The notes under the pieces: model-generated
Told to the model about the DNA's origin: nothing
Database searches by the model: none
What the model saw: only the letters and a program-made list of their open reading frames with translations
In this document: piece after piece, positions 8,589 through 17,117 of the stretch
How the letters are laid out: each line of letters begins with the position of its first letter
Position numbering within the stretch: position 1 is the stretch's first letter
Program-made: the position numbers and the translations under genes
Origin: Microbacterium sp. SLBN-146
GTDB taxonomy: Bacteria > Actinomycetota > Actinomycetes > Actinomycetales > Microbacteriaceae
Reading direction: 5' to 3'
Assembly (NCBI RefSeq): GCF_006715145.1
Contig: NZ_VFMR01000001.1
Location: 1,860,001-1,924,000, forward strand
Length of the DNA: 64,000 nt

Positions 8589-11500
8589 ATGAATGATACT
8601 TCCCGCAGGCTCGCGCTCCCTCAGAGAGCACTTGCCTACGCGACCGCCGCGGTACTCGCCGTGGCGGGCTTGACGTTCGCGCCCTCGGTGTCCCAGACAC
8701 CCAGCGCGAGCGCCAACGAAGCCGAACCCGCCCTCGCGTGGGGCAACTATGAAAAGTCCCTGCTGACCAAGGACATCGGGGAGCCGATCGGCTTCACGAT
8801 CTTCCCCGACGGAAAGCTGCTCCACACCGCTCGCAACGGTGACGTGCGCCTGACAGATCCCGCGACGGGCGTCACGAAGATCGTCAACCAGCTGCCCGTG
8901 TACCTGAACTCCGAAGACGGACTCCAGGGCATCGCGGTCGACCCCGACTTCGAGGACAACGGCTGGGTCTACCTCGTGTACGCGCCGCTCGATGCCGACG
9001 GCGACGGACAGCCCGACACCCCGACCGGCTCTGCTCCCAACTCGCTCCCCGCGGGCGCGGACGAGAGCTACTGGGACCAGTGGAAGGGTGTCAACCGCCT
9101 CGCCCGCTTCACGTGGGACGGCAGCAAGCTCGACATGGCCTCGGAGAAGACGATCCTCGAGGTCGAGGTGCAGCGCGGACAGTGCTGCCACGTCGGAGCT
9201 GACATCGACTTCGATGCCGACGGCAACCTCTACCTGACGACGGGCGACAACACGCCCGCCTCGACGCCCGGTGCGGGCGGCTTCGCCCCCAACAACGACG
9301 CGCCCGGCATGAACCCCGGCTTCGACGCTCGTCGTGGTGCGGGCAACACGAACGACCTCCGCGGCAAGATCCTGCGCATCACCCCCCAGGCAGATGGCTC
9401 GTACACGATCCCCGAGGGGAACCTGTTCGCTCCGGGAACCGAGGGAACGCGTCCCGAGATCTTCATCATGGGCGTGCGCAACCCGTTCCGCTTCGATGTC
9501 GACGCCGAGACCAACACGATCTCGTGGGGCGACTACGGACCGGACGCGTCGAAGGCCGCCGCGGCCAGCGGCGTGCGTGGCCCGATGGGTCTCGTGGAGT
9601 GGAACATCGCGAGCCTCGACGACCCGCACAACTCGGGATGGCCCTACGTGCACGGCCCGAACGCCGCGTACAACGACTGGGACTTCGCGACGGCGACGGC
9701 GGGCGCGTTCTTCGACCCGCAGAACCTCGTCAACGACTCGCGGTGGAACACGGGTCTGACGAACCTCCCGCCGGCACGTGAGGCGACGCTGTACTACGGC
9801 GACAACCCCGGCGACCAGCCGTGGGACGAGCTCGTCAACTTCGGTTCCGGCTCCGGCCAGGGCCCGATGGGTGGACCCATCTACCACTTCGACGAGACCA
9901 ACCCGTCGACGGCGAAGTTCCCGGCGTACTGGGACGGCAAGGCGTTCTTCGGCGAGTTCTCGCAAGACTACATCGCGGCGTTCACGTTCAACGAGGAGCT
10001 CGAGGTCACCAACATCGAGGACTTCCTGCCCAACGTCGCTCTGACGGCGGCGGCGCAGCCGATCCACGACAACCCGATCGACATGGAGTTCGGACCCGAC
10101 GGTTCGCTCTACGTGCTCGAGTACGGTGACGGCTTCTTCCGTCAGAACCCCGACTCGGGCTTCTACCGGATCTCGTACGCCGAGGGCAACAAGTCGCCGC
10201 AGGCTCGCGTCACCGCGACGCCCATCTCGTCGTCGACGGCTCCGCTCACGGTCTCGTTCGACGCGACGGCCTCCACCGACCCCGACGGCGACGCACTCAC
10301 CTACGAGTGGGACTTCACGGGTGACGGAACGTTCGATGCGACGGGTGCGACGACCTCGTACACGTACACGGAGCTCGGCGCCTACACGGCTCGCCTCCGC
10401 GTGTCCGACGGCAAGGGCAAGTTCGCCCTGACGTCGCGCGTCATCTCGGTCGGAAACCAGGCGCCGACGGTCAATGTCGGGTTCCCCGGCAACGGCTCGT
10501 TCTTCGACTGGGGTCAGGCGATCCCGTTCAGCATCACGACAGCGGATGCGGAAGACGGAAACGCGACCGTGTGCTCGCGCGTGGCATGGACCTACGGTCT
10601 CGGTCACGATGAGCACGCTCACCCCGAGGTGGCAGGCACGGGCTGCACGGGCGCATGGCGCACCGACCCCAACTCGCCTCAGCACGGCCCGGGCGCGCTC
10701 CTCTACGGCACCGTCGTGGTGACATACACGGATGCTGGTGCCAACGGCATCCCGGCGGCACAGGGTGAAGCGGCTCTCCGCCTCAACCCGAAGACGCAGG
10801 AGGCCGAGCACGCGATCCAGCGCAGCGGCGTCGTCATCTACGGTGACGAGTCGGCATCCGGCGGCAACGCCATCCGTGGCCTCGGCAACGGTGACTTCCT
10901 CCGCTACGACCCCGTGAACTTCGCGGGGATCGACGGAGCGGTCGTCCGCGCCAACGGTGGCGGGACCGTGCAGCTGCGCTGGAACTCGGCGACCGCCGAG
11001 CCCTTCGCAACGGCGACGATCCCCGGTGGCTCCGGATGGAAGGACGTCACGGTTCCGTTCACGAACAAGCCGACCGGCACCGGTCAGCTGTTCATCACGT
11101 CTGCAGACGAGCTCGCGGTCGACTCCATCCGGATGACCGGTGCGGGTGTCGGCGACGTGACGGCTCCGACGGTCGCGCACACGCTCGCTCCGGCTACCCC
11201 CACGGGCGTCGGCGGCGTGTTCAACGAGCCGGTCCGCTTCTCGGTGCAGGCCACCGACAACGGAGCGCTCGCGAGCGTGCAGTACCAGCGCGACGGCGGC
11301 AACTGGACGAACCTCGCAGCCAACCAGCAGTACGGCGTGACGTTCAACCAGAACGGCGTGTACAACCTCTCCTACCGGGCGACCGACACGGGCGGCAACG
11401 TCTCCGAGGTCAAGACGGTGTCGTTCACGATCGACCTGGACGCTCCCAACGAGCCGACAGTCGACTCGCAGACGTTCGTGACGCTCGCTTCGCCGCGCGT

Positions 11501-12047
11501 GACGTACGGCGCGACGGGATCGGTGGGCGTCCGCGTCCTGGGCGAAGGCGGAACCCCCACGGGTGACGTCGTCCTCACGGTCGGCGAGACCGTCATCGGC
11601 AACGGCACCCTCGGTGCCGACGGCACGGTCCAGATCGACCTGCCGGACGATCTGCCGGTCGGAACGCACACCATCCGCGCCACCTACGGTGCCGATGAGG
11701 TCTTCAAGACGTCGGCGGGCATCGCTCGCCTGACGATCTCGCAGGCCAAGTCGTCGTCCGAGGTGTCGGTCGCGCCCAACCCGGTCAAGCCGGCGGTTGC
11801 CGCGAAGGCGACGATCACGGTCGAGTCCTCGACCGGTATCGCGCCGACGGGCTCCGTCACGGTGACGGTCAAGCGCGGTTCGTCCACGGTGGCAACGGTT
11901 CAGGGCACGCTCGACGAGGCCGGAAACGCCGTCGTCACTCTGCCGAAGCTCGGCACGGTCGGCACCTACCAGGTGCAGGCCGCCTACAACGGGTCGAGCG
12001 GAGTGGCCAAGAGCACGGCCACGACGAGCCTCGCCGTCAAGCAGTAG
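8589..12047 (+). CDS. Secreted PQQ-type sugar (glucose/sorbosone-like) dehydrogenase with PKD, CBM6-like and Ig-like domains
   Basis: 1152 residues from the ATG at 8589 (AGGAG 9 bases upstream; an ATG at 8580 is too close). A signal peptide ends near PSASANEAEP. Residues about 50-530 form a soluble PQQ-sugar-dehydrogenase beta-propeller: GFTIFPDGKLLHTARNGDVR, EDGLQGIAVDPDF, CCHVGADIDFDADGNLYLTTGD, GVRNPFRFDVD, PIDMEFGPDGSLYVLEYGDG. A PKD domain follows (about 540-625, DGDALTYEWDFTGDG), then a domain with a His cluster (GHDEHAHPEV), a CBM6-like domain (about 737-855, EAEHAIQRSG...DSIRMTG) and three Ig-like domains. It probably oxidises sugars outside the cell. PQQ biosynthesis genes are not seen here, so the cofactor would come from elsewhere. 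It heads the array of exported isomerases. Confidence 0.88.
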   Translation: MNDTSRRLALPQRALAYATAAVLAVAGLTFAPSVSQTPSASANEAEPALAWGNYEKSLLTKDIGEPIGFTIFPDGKLLHTARNGDVRLTDPATGVTKIVNQLPVYLNSEDGLQGIAVDPDFEDNGWVYLVYAPLDADGDGQPDTPTGSAPNSLPAGADESYWDQWKGVNRLARFTWDGSKLDMASEKTILEVEVQRGQCCHVGADIDFDADGNLYLTTGDNTPASTPGAGGFAPNNDAPGMNPGFDARRGAGNTNDLRGKILRITPQADGSYTIPEGNLFAPGTEGTRPEIFIMGVRNPFRFDVDAETNTISWGDYGPDASKAAAASGVRGPMGLVEWNIASLDDPHNSGWPYVHGPNAAYNDWDFATATAGAFFDPQNLVNDSRWNTGLTNLPPAREATLYYGDNPGDQPWDELVNFGSGSGQGPMGGPIYHFDETNPSTAKFPAYWDGKAFFGEFSQDYIAAFTFNEELEVTNIEDFLPNVALTAAAQPIHDNPIDMEFGPDGSLYVLEYGDGFFRQNPDSGFYRISYAEGNKSPQARVTATPISSSTAPLTVSFDATASTDPDGDALTYEWDFTGDGTFDATGATTSYTYTELGAYTARLRVSDGKGKFALTSRVISVGNQAPTVNVGFPGNGSFFDWGQAIPFSITTADAEDGNATVCSRVAWTYGLGHDEHAHPEVAGTGCTGAWRTDPNSPQHGPGALLYGTVVVTYTDAGANGIPAAQGEAALRLNPKTQEAEHAIQRSGVVIYGDESASGGNAIRGLGNGDFLRYDPVNFAGIDGAVVRANGGGTVQLRWNSATAEPFATATIPGGSGWKDVTVPFTNKPTGTGQLFITSADELAVDSIRMTGAGVGDVTAPTVAHTLAPATPTGVGGVFNEPVRFSVQATDNGALASVQYQRDGGNWTNLAANQQYGVTFNQNGVYNLSYRATDTGGNVSEVKTVSFTIDLDAPNEPTVDSQTFVTLASPRVTYGATGSVGVRVLGEGGTPTGDVVLTVGETVIGNGTLGADGTVQIDLPDDLPVGTHTIRATYGADEVFKTSAGIARLTISQAKSSSEVSVAPNPVKPAVAAKATITVESSTGIAPTGSVTVTVKRGSSTVATVQGTLDEAGNAVVTLPKLGTVGTYQVQAAYNGSSGVAKSTATTSLAVKQ

Positions 12048-12053
12048 ATCGCA

Positions 12054-12087
12054 GGTGGTGGGGTCGGCTCCGGCCGGCCCCACCACC
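12054..12087 (+). terminator. Hairpin after the PQQ dehydrogenase gene
   Basis: GGTGGTGGGGTCGGC and GCCGGCCCCACCACC form a near-perfect 15-base stem 6 bases after the stop codon. There is no T run. A degraded version of the same sequence sits before the second isomerase gene (about 14654-14690), so the hairpin was part of the duplicated unit and may reduce rather than stop read-through. Confidence 0.55.
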
Positions 12088-12138
12088 CACCCGAAACCGA
12101 TCCGGGACTCCGGTTCGGATGCACCTCGAAGGAGAGAG

Positions 12139-13164
12139 ATGAGTCACCACCACGATCATGGGCACCCCACGGTGTCGGCCAAGCCGATGTCGCGCCGGTC
12201 GCTTCTCAAGGCGCTCGCGGCGTCATCGGTCGCGATCGGAGCGGGGGCGGCTCTGACAGCACCCGTTGCGGCCTCGGCCGCCGGCACCGCCCAGGCGGCA
12301 TTGCCGACCGTGAGCTCGGGCCGCCGGCTCGTTCCCATCAACCGCATCGGCATCCAGCTCTACACGATCCGCGACAAGGTCAGCTCGCTGGGCTTCCGCG
12401 CCGTGTTCGAAGAGCTCGCGAGCATCGGCTACTCCGAGATCGAATTCGCCGGCTACACGCAGAACCAGGTCGGCCCGATCACGCCCGCCGAGATCCGCCA
12501 GCTGCTCGACGACAACGGCCTGCGGGCGGTCGGCGCGCACAACAACCTGAACCCGAACAACATCGACGCGCAGATCGAGACCGCGAACATCCTCGGGATG
12601 CCTCACCTCGGCCAGGGTGGCCCCCTTGCCGGCGGATACGGCGGACCGATTCCCCGTTCGCAGTGGATGACGGCGATCGAGACGTGGAACCAGATGGGTG
12701 AGAAGACGAAGGCTGCAGGGCTCAAGCTCTACACCCACACGCACTCCCAGGAGTGGGGTTTCACGACGGACACGAACGAGCGCGTCTACGACCTGTACCT
12801 CGAGAACCTCGACGCCGACAAGGTGTTCTTCGAGATGGACGTCTACTGGGCGTTCGTCGGACAGTACCGCTTCCCGGGGTTCGAGCCCGTCGACTACGTC
12901 AAGCGGTACCCGCGACGCTTCCCCCTCCTGCACCTCAAGGACGGAAAGCTCAACCCGGCGAACTCCAACGGCTACGACATCATCGAGTTCGGCGCCGGCG
13001 ACATCAATTACACCGAGTTCCTCTCCCAGCTGGGCGACCGTGGTCAGAGGTTCGGTATGTACGAGCAGGACAACGCTGCCACGGCGGCGGTGCCGCCGAA
13101 CCCGCTCAACTCTCTGGGCAACGCGGACCGTAGCTATCAGAAGATCGCCGCTCTCCGCGGCTGA
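12139..13164 (+). CDS. Tat-exported sugar phosphate isomerase/epimerase-like protein, copy 1
   Basis: 341 residues from the ATG at 12139, preceded by AAGGAG. The N-terminus MSHHHDHGHP is a His cluster, followed by a twin-arginine signal (MSRRSLLKALAASSVAIGAG) ending near AASAAG. The rest is an AP-endonuclease-2/xylose-isomerase-like TIM barrel: GIQLYTIRDKVSSLGF, YSEIEFAGYTQ, a likely metal-binding HTHSQEWG, FEMDVYWAFVG and LLHLKDGKLNP. Such proteins isomerise or epimerise sugars and keto-sugars with a divalent metal. Export places this one outside the membrane, which fits action on products of the upstream PQQ dehydrogenase (inference). Compared with copy 2 it has Phe for His in YWAxVG. The WxL-like gene follows after 20 bases. 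Confidence 0.85.
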   Translation: MSHHHDHGHPTVSAKPMSRRSLLKALAASSVAIGAGAALTAPVAASAAGTAQAALPTVSSGRRLVPINRIGIQLYTIRDKVSSLGFRAVFEELASIGYSEIEFAGYTQNQVGPITPAEIRQLLDDNGLRAVGAHNNLNPNNIDAQIETANILGMPHLGQGGPLAGGYGGPIPRSQWMTAIETWNQMGEKTKAAGLKLYTHTHSQEWGFTTDTNERVYDLYLENLDADKVFFEMDVYWAFVGQYRFPGFEPVDYVKRYPRRFPLLHLKDGKLNPANSNGYDIIEFGAGDINYTEFLSQLGDRGQRFGMYEQDNAATAAVPPNPLNSLGNADRSYQKIAALRG

Positions 13165-14479
13165 CCCGGATCAGGAGAACATCAATGAAGAATCGTTGGA
13201 AAGCATCCGCTGTTGCGGTGCTGGTCGTCGCGGGTGGGGCCATTGCGGTTCCTGCGTATGCGGCGGATCTGAGCTGCTCGGGTGATCTGGGCGACGTCAC
13301 GGTCGATGGGAACCTGATGGTCGCGGGTGGCGCGGATTGTGTCCTCGGTGGCGCGACGGTCACGGGCGACATCATCGTCGATGCTGATGGTTGGCTCGAC
13401 GCGACGTCGGTCACGGTCGGTGGCGACGTCGTCGCGACCGACCCGTATGGTGTGTCGCTGGATGGGACGAGCGTTGCGGGTGACATCAGTGTCTACTCGA
13501 TCGAGAACGCCGGGTTCCTGTACATCAACGACCTCACGGTCGGCGGGAGCGTCGCGGCGGGTGGTCTGGATGTCGAGATCGTCGACGCGACGATCGGTGG
13601 GTCGGTCCTGACGCAGGAGGCCAGCTATGTCGACCTGATCCGCACGTCGGTCGTCGGTGACGTCGACATCCAGGACTCCGACTTCGGTGTCTCGGTGAGC
13701 GGTGCGATCGTTCAGGGCAGCATGTCGGTGAGCGGGAGCTCGCGTGACGTTCTGATCGGTGCGGACTCGGATGGTGGAGCTGACGCGTTCGGCAACAAGA
13801 TCGGTGGAGACCTTTCGCTGACCGACAACACGGCCAACCTCCGTGTTGCCGGGACGACGGTCTACGGTGCGATCGCGTTGTCGGGCAACGACCCCGTCGC
13901 TGCGTTCGGTGCCGGAAACGCGGCCGGTTCGGTCACGGGCGACTTCACGGGCGACGCGCCCGGTACCCCGCCCGCGGGTGACCAGTCGATCGCTGTCACG
14001 GTTCCCGAGCAGGCTGCGGGCGAGCTGTCGTGGTCGCTCGAGGGCACGTCGGACCTCGTCGACCTCGGTGTCGCGACGGAGGAGCTGGACTACTTCCTCG
14101 CGGAGGGTTCGATCGTCCCGATCCGTGTCCAGGACACGCGTGCCGGTAACCCGGCGTGGTCGGTCACCGCTCAGGTGTCGGACTTCACCGCCGGTGGTCA
14201 GACGGTCTCCAGCAAGTACCTCGGCTGGATGCCCGAAGTCCTCGAGAACGAAGGCAGCGCTGTCGCCGGTGCCGCTGTTCCCTCGGGCTTCGACAGCGGT
14301 GACGGACTGTCGGTCGCTCGCACCCTCGCGAGCGCTGACACCGGTCACGCACGTGGAGCCTCTGTCGTGGGCGCCGATCTGGAGCTGAAGCTCCCGCTCG
14401 ACACCCCGCAGGGAACCTACTCCGCGACCATCACGCTGACCGCGCTCAGCTGATCCCCCCGTCCGCCCGGACCCCGGTT
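13129..14479. repeat. 1351-bp direct repeat, copy A
   Basis: Begins in the last codons of isomerase copy 1, spans the whole WxL-like gene and ends inside the terminator hairpin. The copy at 15716-17066, offset 2587 bases, matches it. Every reading frame I compared gives identical peptides, so nucleotide identity appears complete. Outside the block the two isomerase genes are related but clearly diverged. Confidence 0.9.
13185..14453 (+). CDS. Secreted beta-helix protein with WxL-like C-terminal domain, copy 1
   Basis: 422 residues with a signal peptide (VAVLVVAGGAIAVPAYA|AD). Residues about 30-260 are built from repeats of roughly 20 residues centred on V-x-G-D/S-hydrophobic (VTGDIIVDADG, VGGDVVATDPYG, VAGDISVYS, VGGSVAAGG, IGGSVLTQ, VVGDVDIQDS), suggesting a right-handed beta-helix. 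The last 150 residues resemble the WxL domain: PAWSVTAQVSDFTAGG, KYLGWMPEV, TYSATITLTALS at the end. WxL domains attach to the cell wall together with DUF916 proteins, and one is encoded at 17118. No enzymatic motif is seen; a structural or binding surface protein is likely. AGGAG lies upstream of the ATG. Codon use has more T-ending codons than the flanking isomerase genes. Confidence 0.75.
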   Translation: MKNRWKASAVAVLVVAGGAIAVPAYAADLSCSGDLGDVTVDGNLMVAGGADCVLGGATVTGDIIVDADGWLDATSVTVGGDVVATDPYGVSLDGTSVAGDISVYSIENAGFLYINDLTVGGSVAAGGLDVEIVDATIGGSVLTQEASYVDLIRTSVVGDVDIQDSDFGVSVSGAIVQGSMSVSGSSRDVLIGADSDGGADAFGNKIGGDLSLTDNTANLRVAGTTVYGAIALSGNDPVAAFGAGNAAGSVTGDFTGDAPGTPPAGDQSIAVTVPEQAAGELSWSLEGTSDLVDLGVATEELDYFLAEGSIVPIRVQDTRAGNPAWSVTAQVSDFTAGGQTVSSKYLGWMPEVLENEGSAVAGAAVPSGFDSGDGLSVARTLASADTGHARGASVVGADLELKLPLDTPQGTYSATITLTALS

Positions 14480-14500
14480 CACGTCGAGGTCCGGGCGGAC
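14461..14500 (+). terminator. Terminator hairpin after WxL-like gene copy 1
   Basis: GTCCGCCCGGACC and GGTCCGGGCGGAC form a 13-base perfect stem shortly after the stop codon. The second copy has the same left arm but a changed loop and right arm. Confidence 0.7.
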
Positions 14501-14737
14501 ATCCCCCCGTCCATCCACGTAGGAAAGCACGCCGCATGCCGCCTGAGTCCCGACTCGCACCAGCGTCTCAGAACGCGCAGAGCGAGTCCGGAGGTGCCCC
14601 GTGACTCTTCCTCAGCCCACGACGAGCCTGACCGTCGTCAACACACAAGTCGCAGGTGGTGGGCCGGCTCCGGCCGAGCTGCCACCCACCCCAAACCGAA
14701 CCGGGACCCCGGTTCGGCTGCACCTCGAAGGAGAGAG

Positions 14738-15751
14738 ATGAGTCACCACCACGATCACGCGCACCCGACGGTGTCGGCCAAGCCGATGTCGCGCCGGTCG
14801 CTGCTCAAGGCGCTCGCGGCGTCATCCGTCGCCGTCGGCGCCGGGGCTGTCATGGCCCCGACCGCAGCATCGGCGATCAACGGCTCGGCCGCCGCGGCCG
14901 TTCCCACCGTCAGCGGGGGAGCGCGCCTCGTGCCGATCAACCGCATCGGCATCCAGCTGTTCAGCGTTCGCGACAAGGTCAGCTCGCTGGGCTTCCGTGC
15001 CGTGTTCGAAGAGCTCTCGCGCATCGGCTACTCCGAGATCGAGTTCGCCGGATACACGCAGGGTCAGGTCGGTGCCATCACGCCGACCGAGATCCGGCAG
15101 CTGCTCGACGACAACGGGCTGCGCGCCGCCGGCTCGCACGTCAACCTGAACCTCAACAACATCGACGCACAGCTGGAGACGGCGCAGATCCTCGGACTGC
15201 CGAACCTCGGCCAGGGTGGCGCCGTCGCGTCGGGCCGGACGTCGGCTGCGTGGCTCACTGCCGCCAACAACTGGAACATCATGGGCGAGAAGGCGAAGGC
15301 TGCGGGCATCAAGCTCTACATGCACAACCACGCCGGCGAGTTCAACTTCACGACCGACACCAACCAGCGCATCTACGACCTGATGTGGGAGAACGTGCAG
15401 CGCGACCTGGCGTACTTCCAGATGGACGTGTACTGGGCGCACGTCGGCGCCTACCTGTACCCCGGGTTCAAGCCGATCGACTACATCAAGCGCGACCCCC
15501 GCCGCTTCCCGTTCCTGCACCTCAAGGACGGAAAGCTCAACCCGGCGAGCTCCAACGGCTACGACATCATCGAGTTCGGCGAGGGCAACATCAACTACGC
15601 CGAGTTCCTGGGAGCGCTCCGCGACAAGGGCCAGCGCTACACGTCGTGGGAGCAGGACAACGCCAGCTCGACGGCCGTCGCACCGAACCCCGTCAACTCG
15701 TTCGGCAACGCCGAGCGTAGCTATCAGAAGATCGCCGCTCTCCGCGGCTGA
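14738..15751 (+). CDS. Tat-exported sugar phosphate isomerase/epimerase-like protein, copy 2
   Basis: 337 residues from the ATG at 14738 with the same AAGGAG-containing leader as copy 1. The N-terminus (MSHHHDHAHP then MSRRSLLKALAASSVAVGAG) is nearly the same as copy 1. The barrel is clearly homologous but diverged: GIQLFSVRDKVSSLGF, HNHAGEFNF, QMDVYWAHVGAY, FLHLKDGKLNP, SWEQDN. It keeps the HNHxxEF and YWAH forms that are more usual in the family, so it may be the more typical enzyme, and copy 1 may have shifted in substrate. The last dozen codons fall in the perfect direct repeat. The gene is followed after 20 bases by the second WxL-like gene. Confidence 0.85.
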   Translation: MSHHHDHAHPTVSAKPMSRRSLLKALAASSVAVGAGAVMAPTAASAINGSAAAAVPTVSGGARLVPINRIGIQLFSVRDKVSSLGFRAVFEELSRIGYSEIEFAGYTQGQVGAITPTEIRQLLDDNGLRAAGSHVNLNLNNIDAQLETAQILGLPNLGQGGAVASGRTSAAWLTAANNWNIMGEKAKAAGIKLYMHNHAGEFNFTTDTNQRIYDLMWENVQRDLAYFQMDVYWAHVGAYLYPGFKPIDYIKRDPRRFPFLHLKDGKLNPASSNGYDIIEFGEGNINYAEFLGALRDKGQRYTSWEQDNASSTAVAPNPVNSFGNAERSYQKIAALRG

Positions 15752-17066
15752 CCCGGATCAGGAGAACATCAATGAAGAATCGTTGGAAAGCATCCGCTGT
15801 TGCGGTGCTGGTCGTCGCGGGTGGGGCCATTGCGGTTCCTGCGTATGCGGCGGATCTGAGCTGCTCGGGTGATCTGGGCGACGTCACGGTCGATGGGAAC
15901 CTGATGGTCGCGGGTGGCGCGGATTGTGTCCTCGGTGGCGCGACGGTCACGGGCGACATCATCGTCGATGCTGATGGTTGGCTCGACGCGACGTCGGTCA
16001 CGGTCGGTGGCGACGTCGTCGCGACCGACCCGTATGGTGTGTCGCTGGATGGGACGAGCGTTGCGGGTGACATCAGTGTCTACTCGATCGAGAACGCCGG
16101 GTTCCTGTACATCAACGACCTCACGGTCGGCGGGAGCGTCGCGGCGGGTGGTCTGGATGTCGAGATCGTCGACGCGACGATCGGTGGGTCGGTCCTGACG
16201 CAGGAGGCCAGCTATGTCGACCTGATCCGCACGTCGGTCGTCGGTGACGTCGACATCCAGGACTCCGACTTCGGTGTCTCGGTGAGCGGTGCGATCGTTC
16301 AGGGCAGCATGTCGGTGAGCGGGAGCTCGCGTGACGTTCTGATCGGTGCGGACTCGGATGGTGGAGCTGACGCGTTCGGCAACAAGATCGGTGGAGACCT
16401 TTCGCTGACCGACAACACGGCCAACCTCCGTGTTGCCGGGACGACGGTCTACGGTGCGATCGCGTTGTCGGGCAACGACCCCGTCGCTGCGTTCGGTGCC
16501 GGAAACGCGGCCGGTTCGGTCACGGGCGACTTCACGGGCGACGCGCCCGGTACCCCGCCCGCGGGTGACCAGTCGATCGCTGTCACGGTTCCCGAGCAGG
16601 CTGCGGGCGAGCTGTCGTGGTCGCTCGAGGGCACGTCGGACCTCGTCGACCTCGGTGTCGCGACGGAGGAGCTGGACTACTTCCTCGCGGAGGGTTCGAT
16701 CGTCCCGATCCGTGTCCAGGACACGCGTGCCGGTAACCCGGCGTGGTCGGTCACCGCTCAGGTGTCGGACTTCACCGCCGGTGGTCAGACGGTCTCCAGC
16801 AAGTACCTCGGCTGGATGCCCGAAGTCCTCGAGAACGAAGGCAGCGCTGTCGCCGGTGCCGCTGTTCCCTCGGGCTTCGACAGCGGTGACGGACTGTCGG
16901 TCGCTCGCACCCTCGCGAGCGCTGACACCGGTCACGCACGTGGAGCCTCTGTCGTGGGCGCCGATCTGGAGCTGAAGCTCCCGCTCGACACCCCGCAGGG
17001 AACCTACTCCGCGACCATCACGCTGACCGCGCTCAGCTGATCCCCCCGTCCGCCCGGACCCCGGTT
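15716..17066. repeat. 1351-bp direct repeat, copy B
   Basis: Partner of 13129-14479. It starts at CGTAGCTATCAG near the end of isomerase copy 2 and ends at CCCCGGTT in the terminator loop, after which the copies differ. Such long direct repeats can recombine to delete or amplify the 2587-bp unit between them. Confidence 0.9.
15772..17040 (+). CDS. Secreted beta-helix protein with WxL-like C-terminal domain, copy 2 (identical to copy 1)
   Basis: 422 residues, identical at every position to the product of 13185-14453, including signal peptide, beta-helix repeats and WxL-like C-terminus. It lies 20 bases after isomerase copy 2 and 78 bases before the DUF916 gene. Identity of this gene beside a diverged isomerase partner means either gene conversion of the WxL-like part or strong recent homogenisation. 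A short-read assembly could also create or collapse such copies, but the different flanks show both copies are anchored separately. Confidence 0.75.
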   Translation: MKNRWKASAVAVLVVAGGAIAVPAYAADLSCSGDLGDVTVDGNLMVAGGADCVLGGATVTGDIIVDADGWLDATSVTVGGDVVATDPYGVSLDGTSVAGDISVYSIENAGFLYINDLTVGGSVAAGGLDVEIVDATIGGSVLTQEASYVDLIRTSVVGDVDIQDSDFGVSVSGAIVQGSMSVSGSSRDVLIGADSDGGADAFGNKIGGDLSLTDNTANLRVAGTTVYGAIALSGNDPVAAFGAGNAAGSVTGDFTGDAPGTPPAGDQSIAVTVPEQAAGELSWSLEGTSDLVDLGVATEELDYFLAEGSIVPIRVQDTRAGNPAWSVTAQVSDFTAGGQTVSSKYLGWMPEVLENEGSAVAGAAVPSGFDSGDGLSVARTLASADTGHARGASVVGADLELKLPLDTPQGTYSATITLTALS

Positions 17067-17086
17067 TACGCTGGGGTCCGGGCGGA
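17048..17086 (+). terminator. Terminator hairpin after WxL-like gene copy 2
   Basis: GTCCGCCCGGACCCC and GGGGTCCGGGCGGA make a stem of about 14 bases directly after the stop codon, separating the cassette from the DUF916 gene. Confidence 0.65.
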
Positions 17087-17117
17087 TACCACCGTCGCAC
17101 GCCCAGAAAGCTCTCCC

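Noticed and set aside
8556..12086. 1176-codon open frame on the minus strand opposite the PQQ dehydrogenase
   Set aside because: Low-complexity shadow of the sense gene; the sense frame has signal peptide and domain motifs.
13129..17066. Insertion sequence or composite transposon
   Set aside because: The repeats are direct, carry no transposase and have no terminal inverted repeats or target duplications that I can see.
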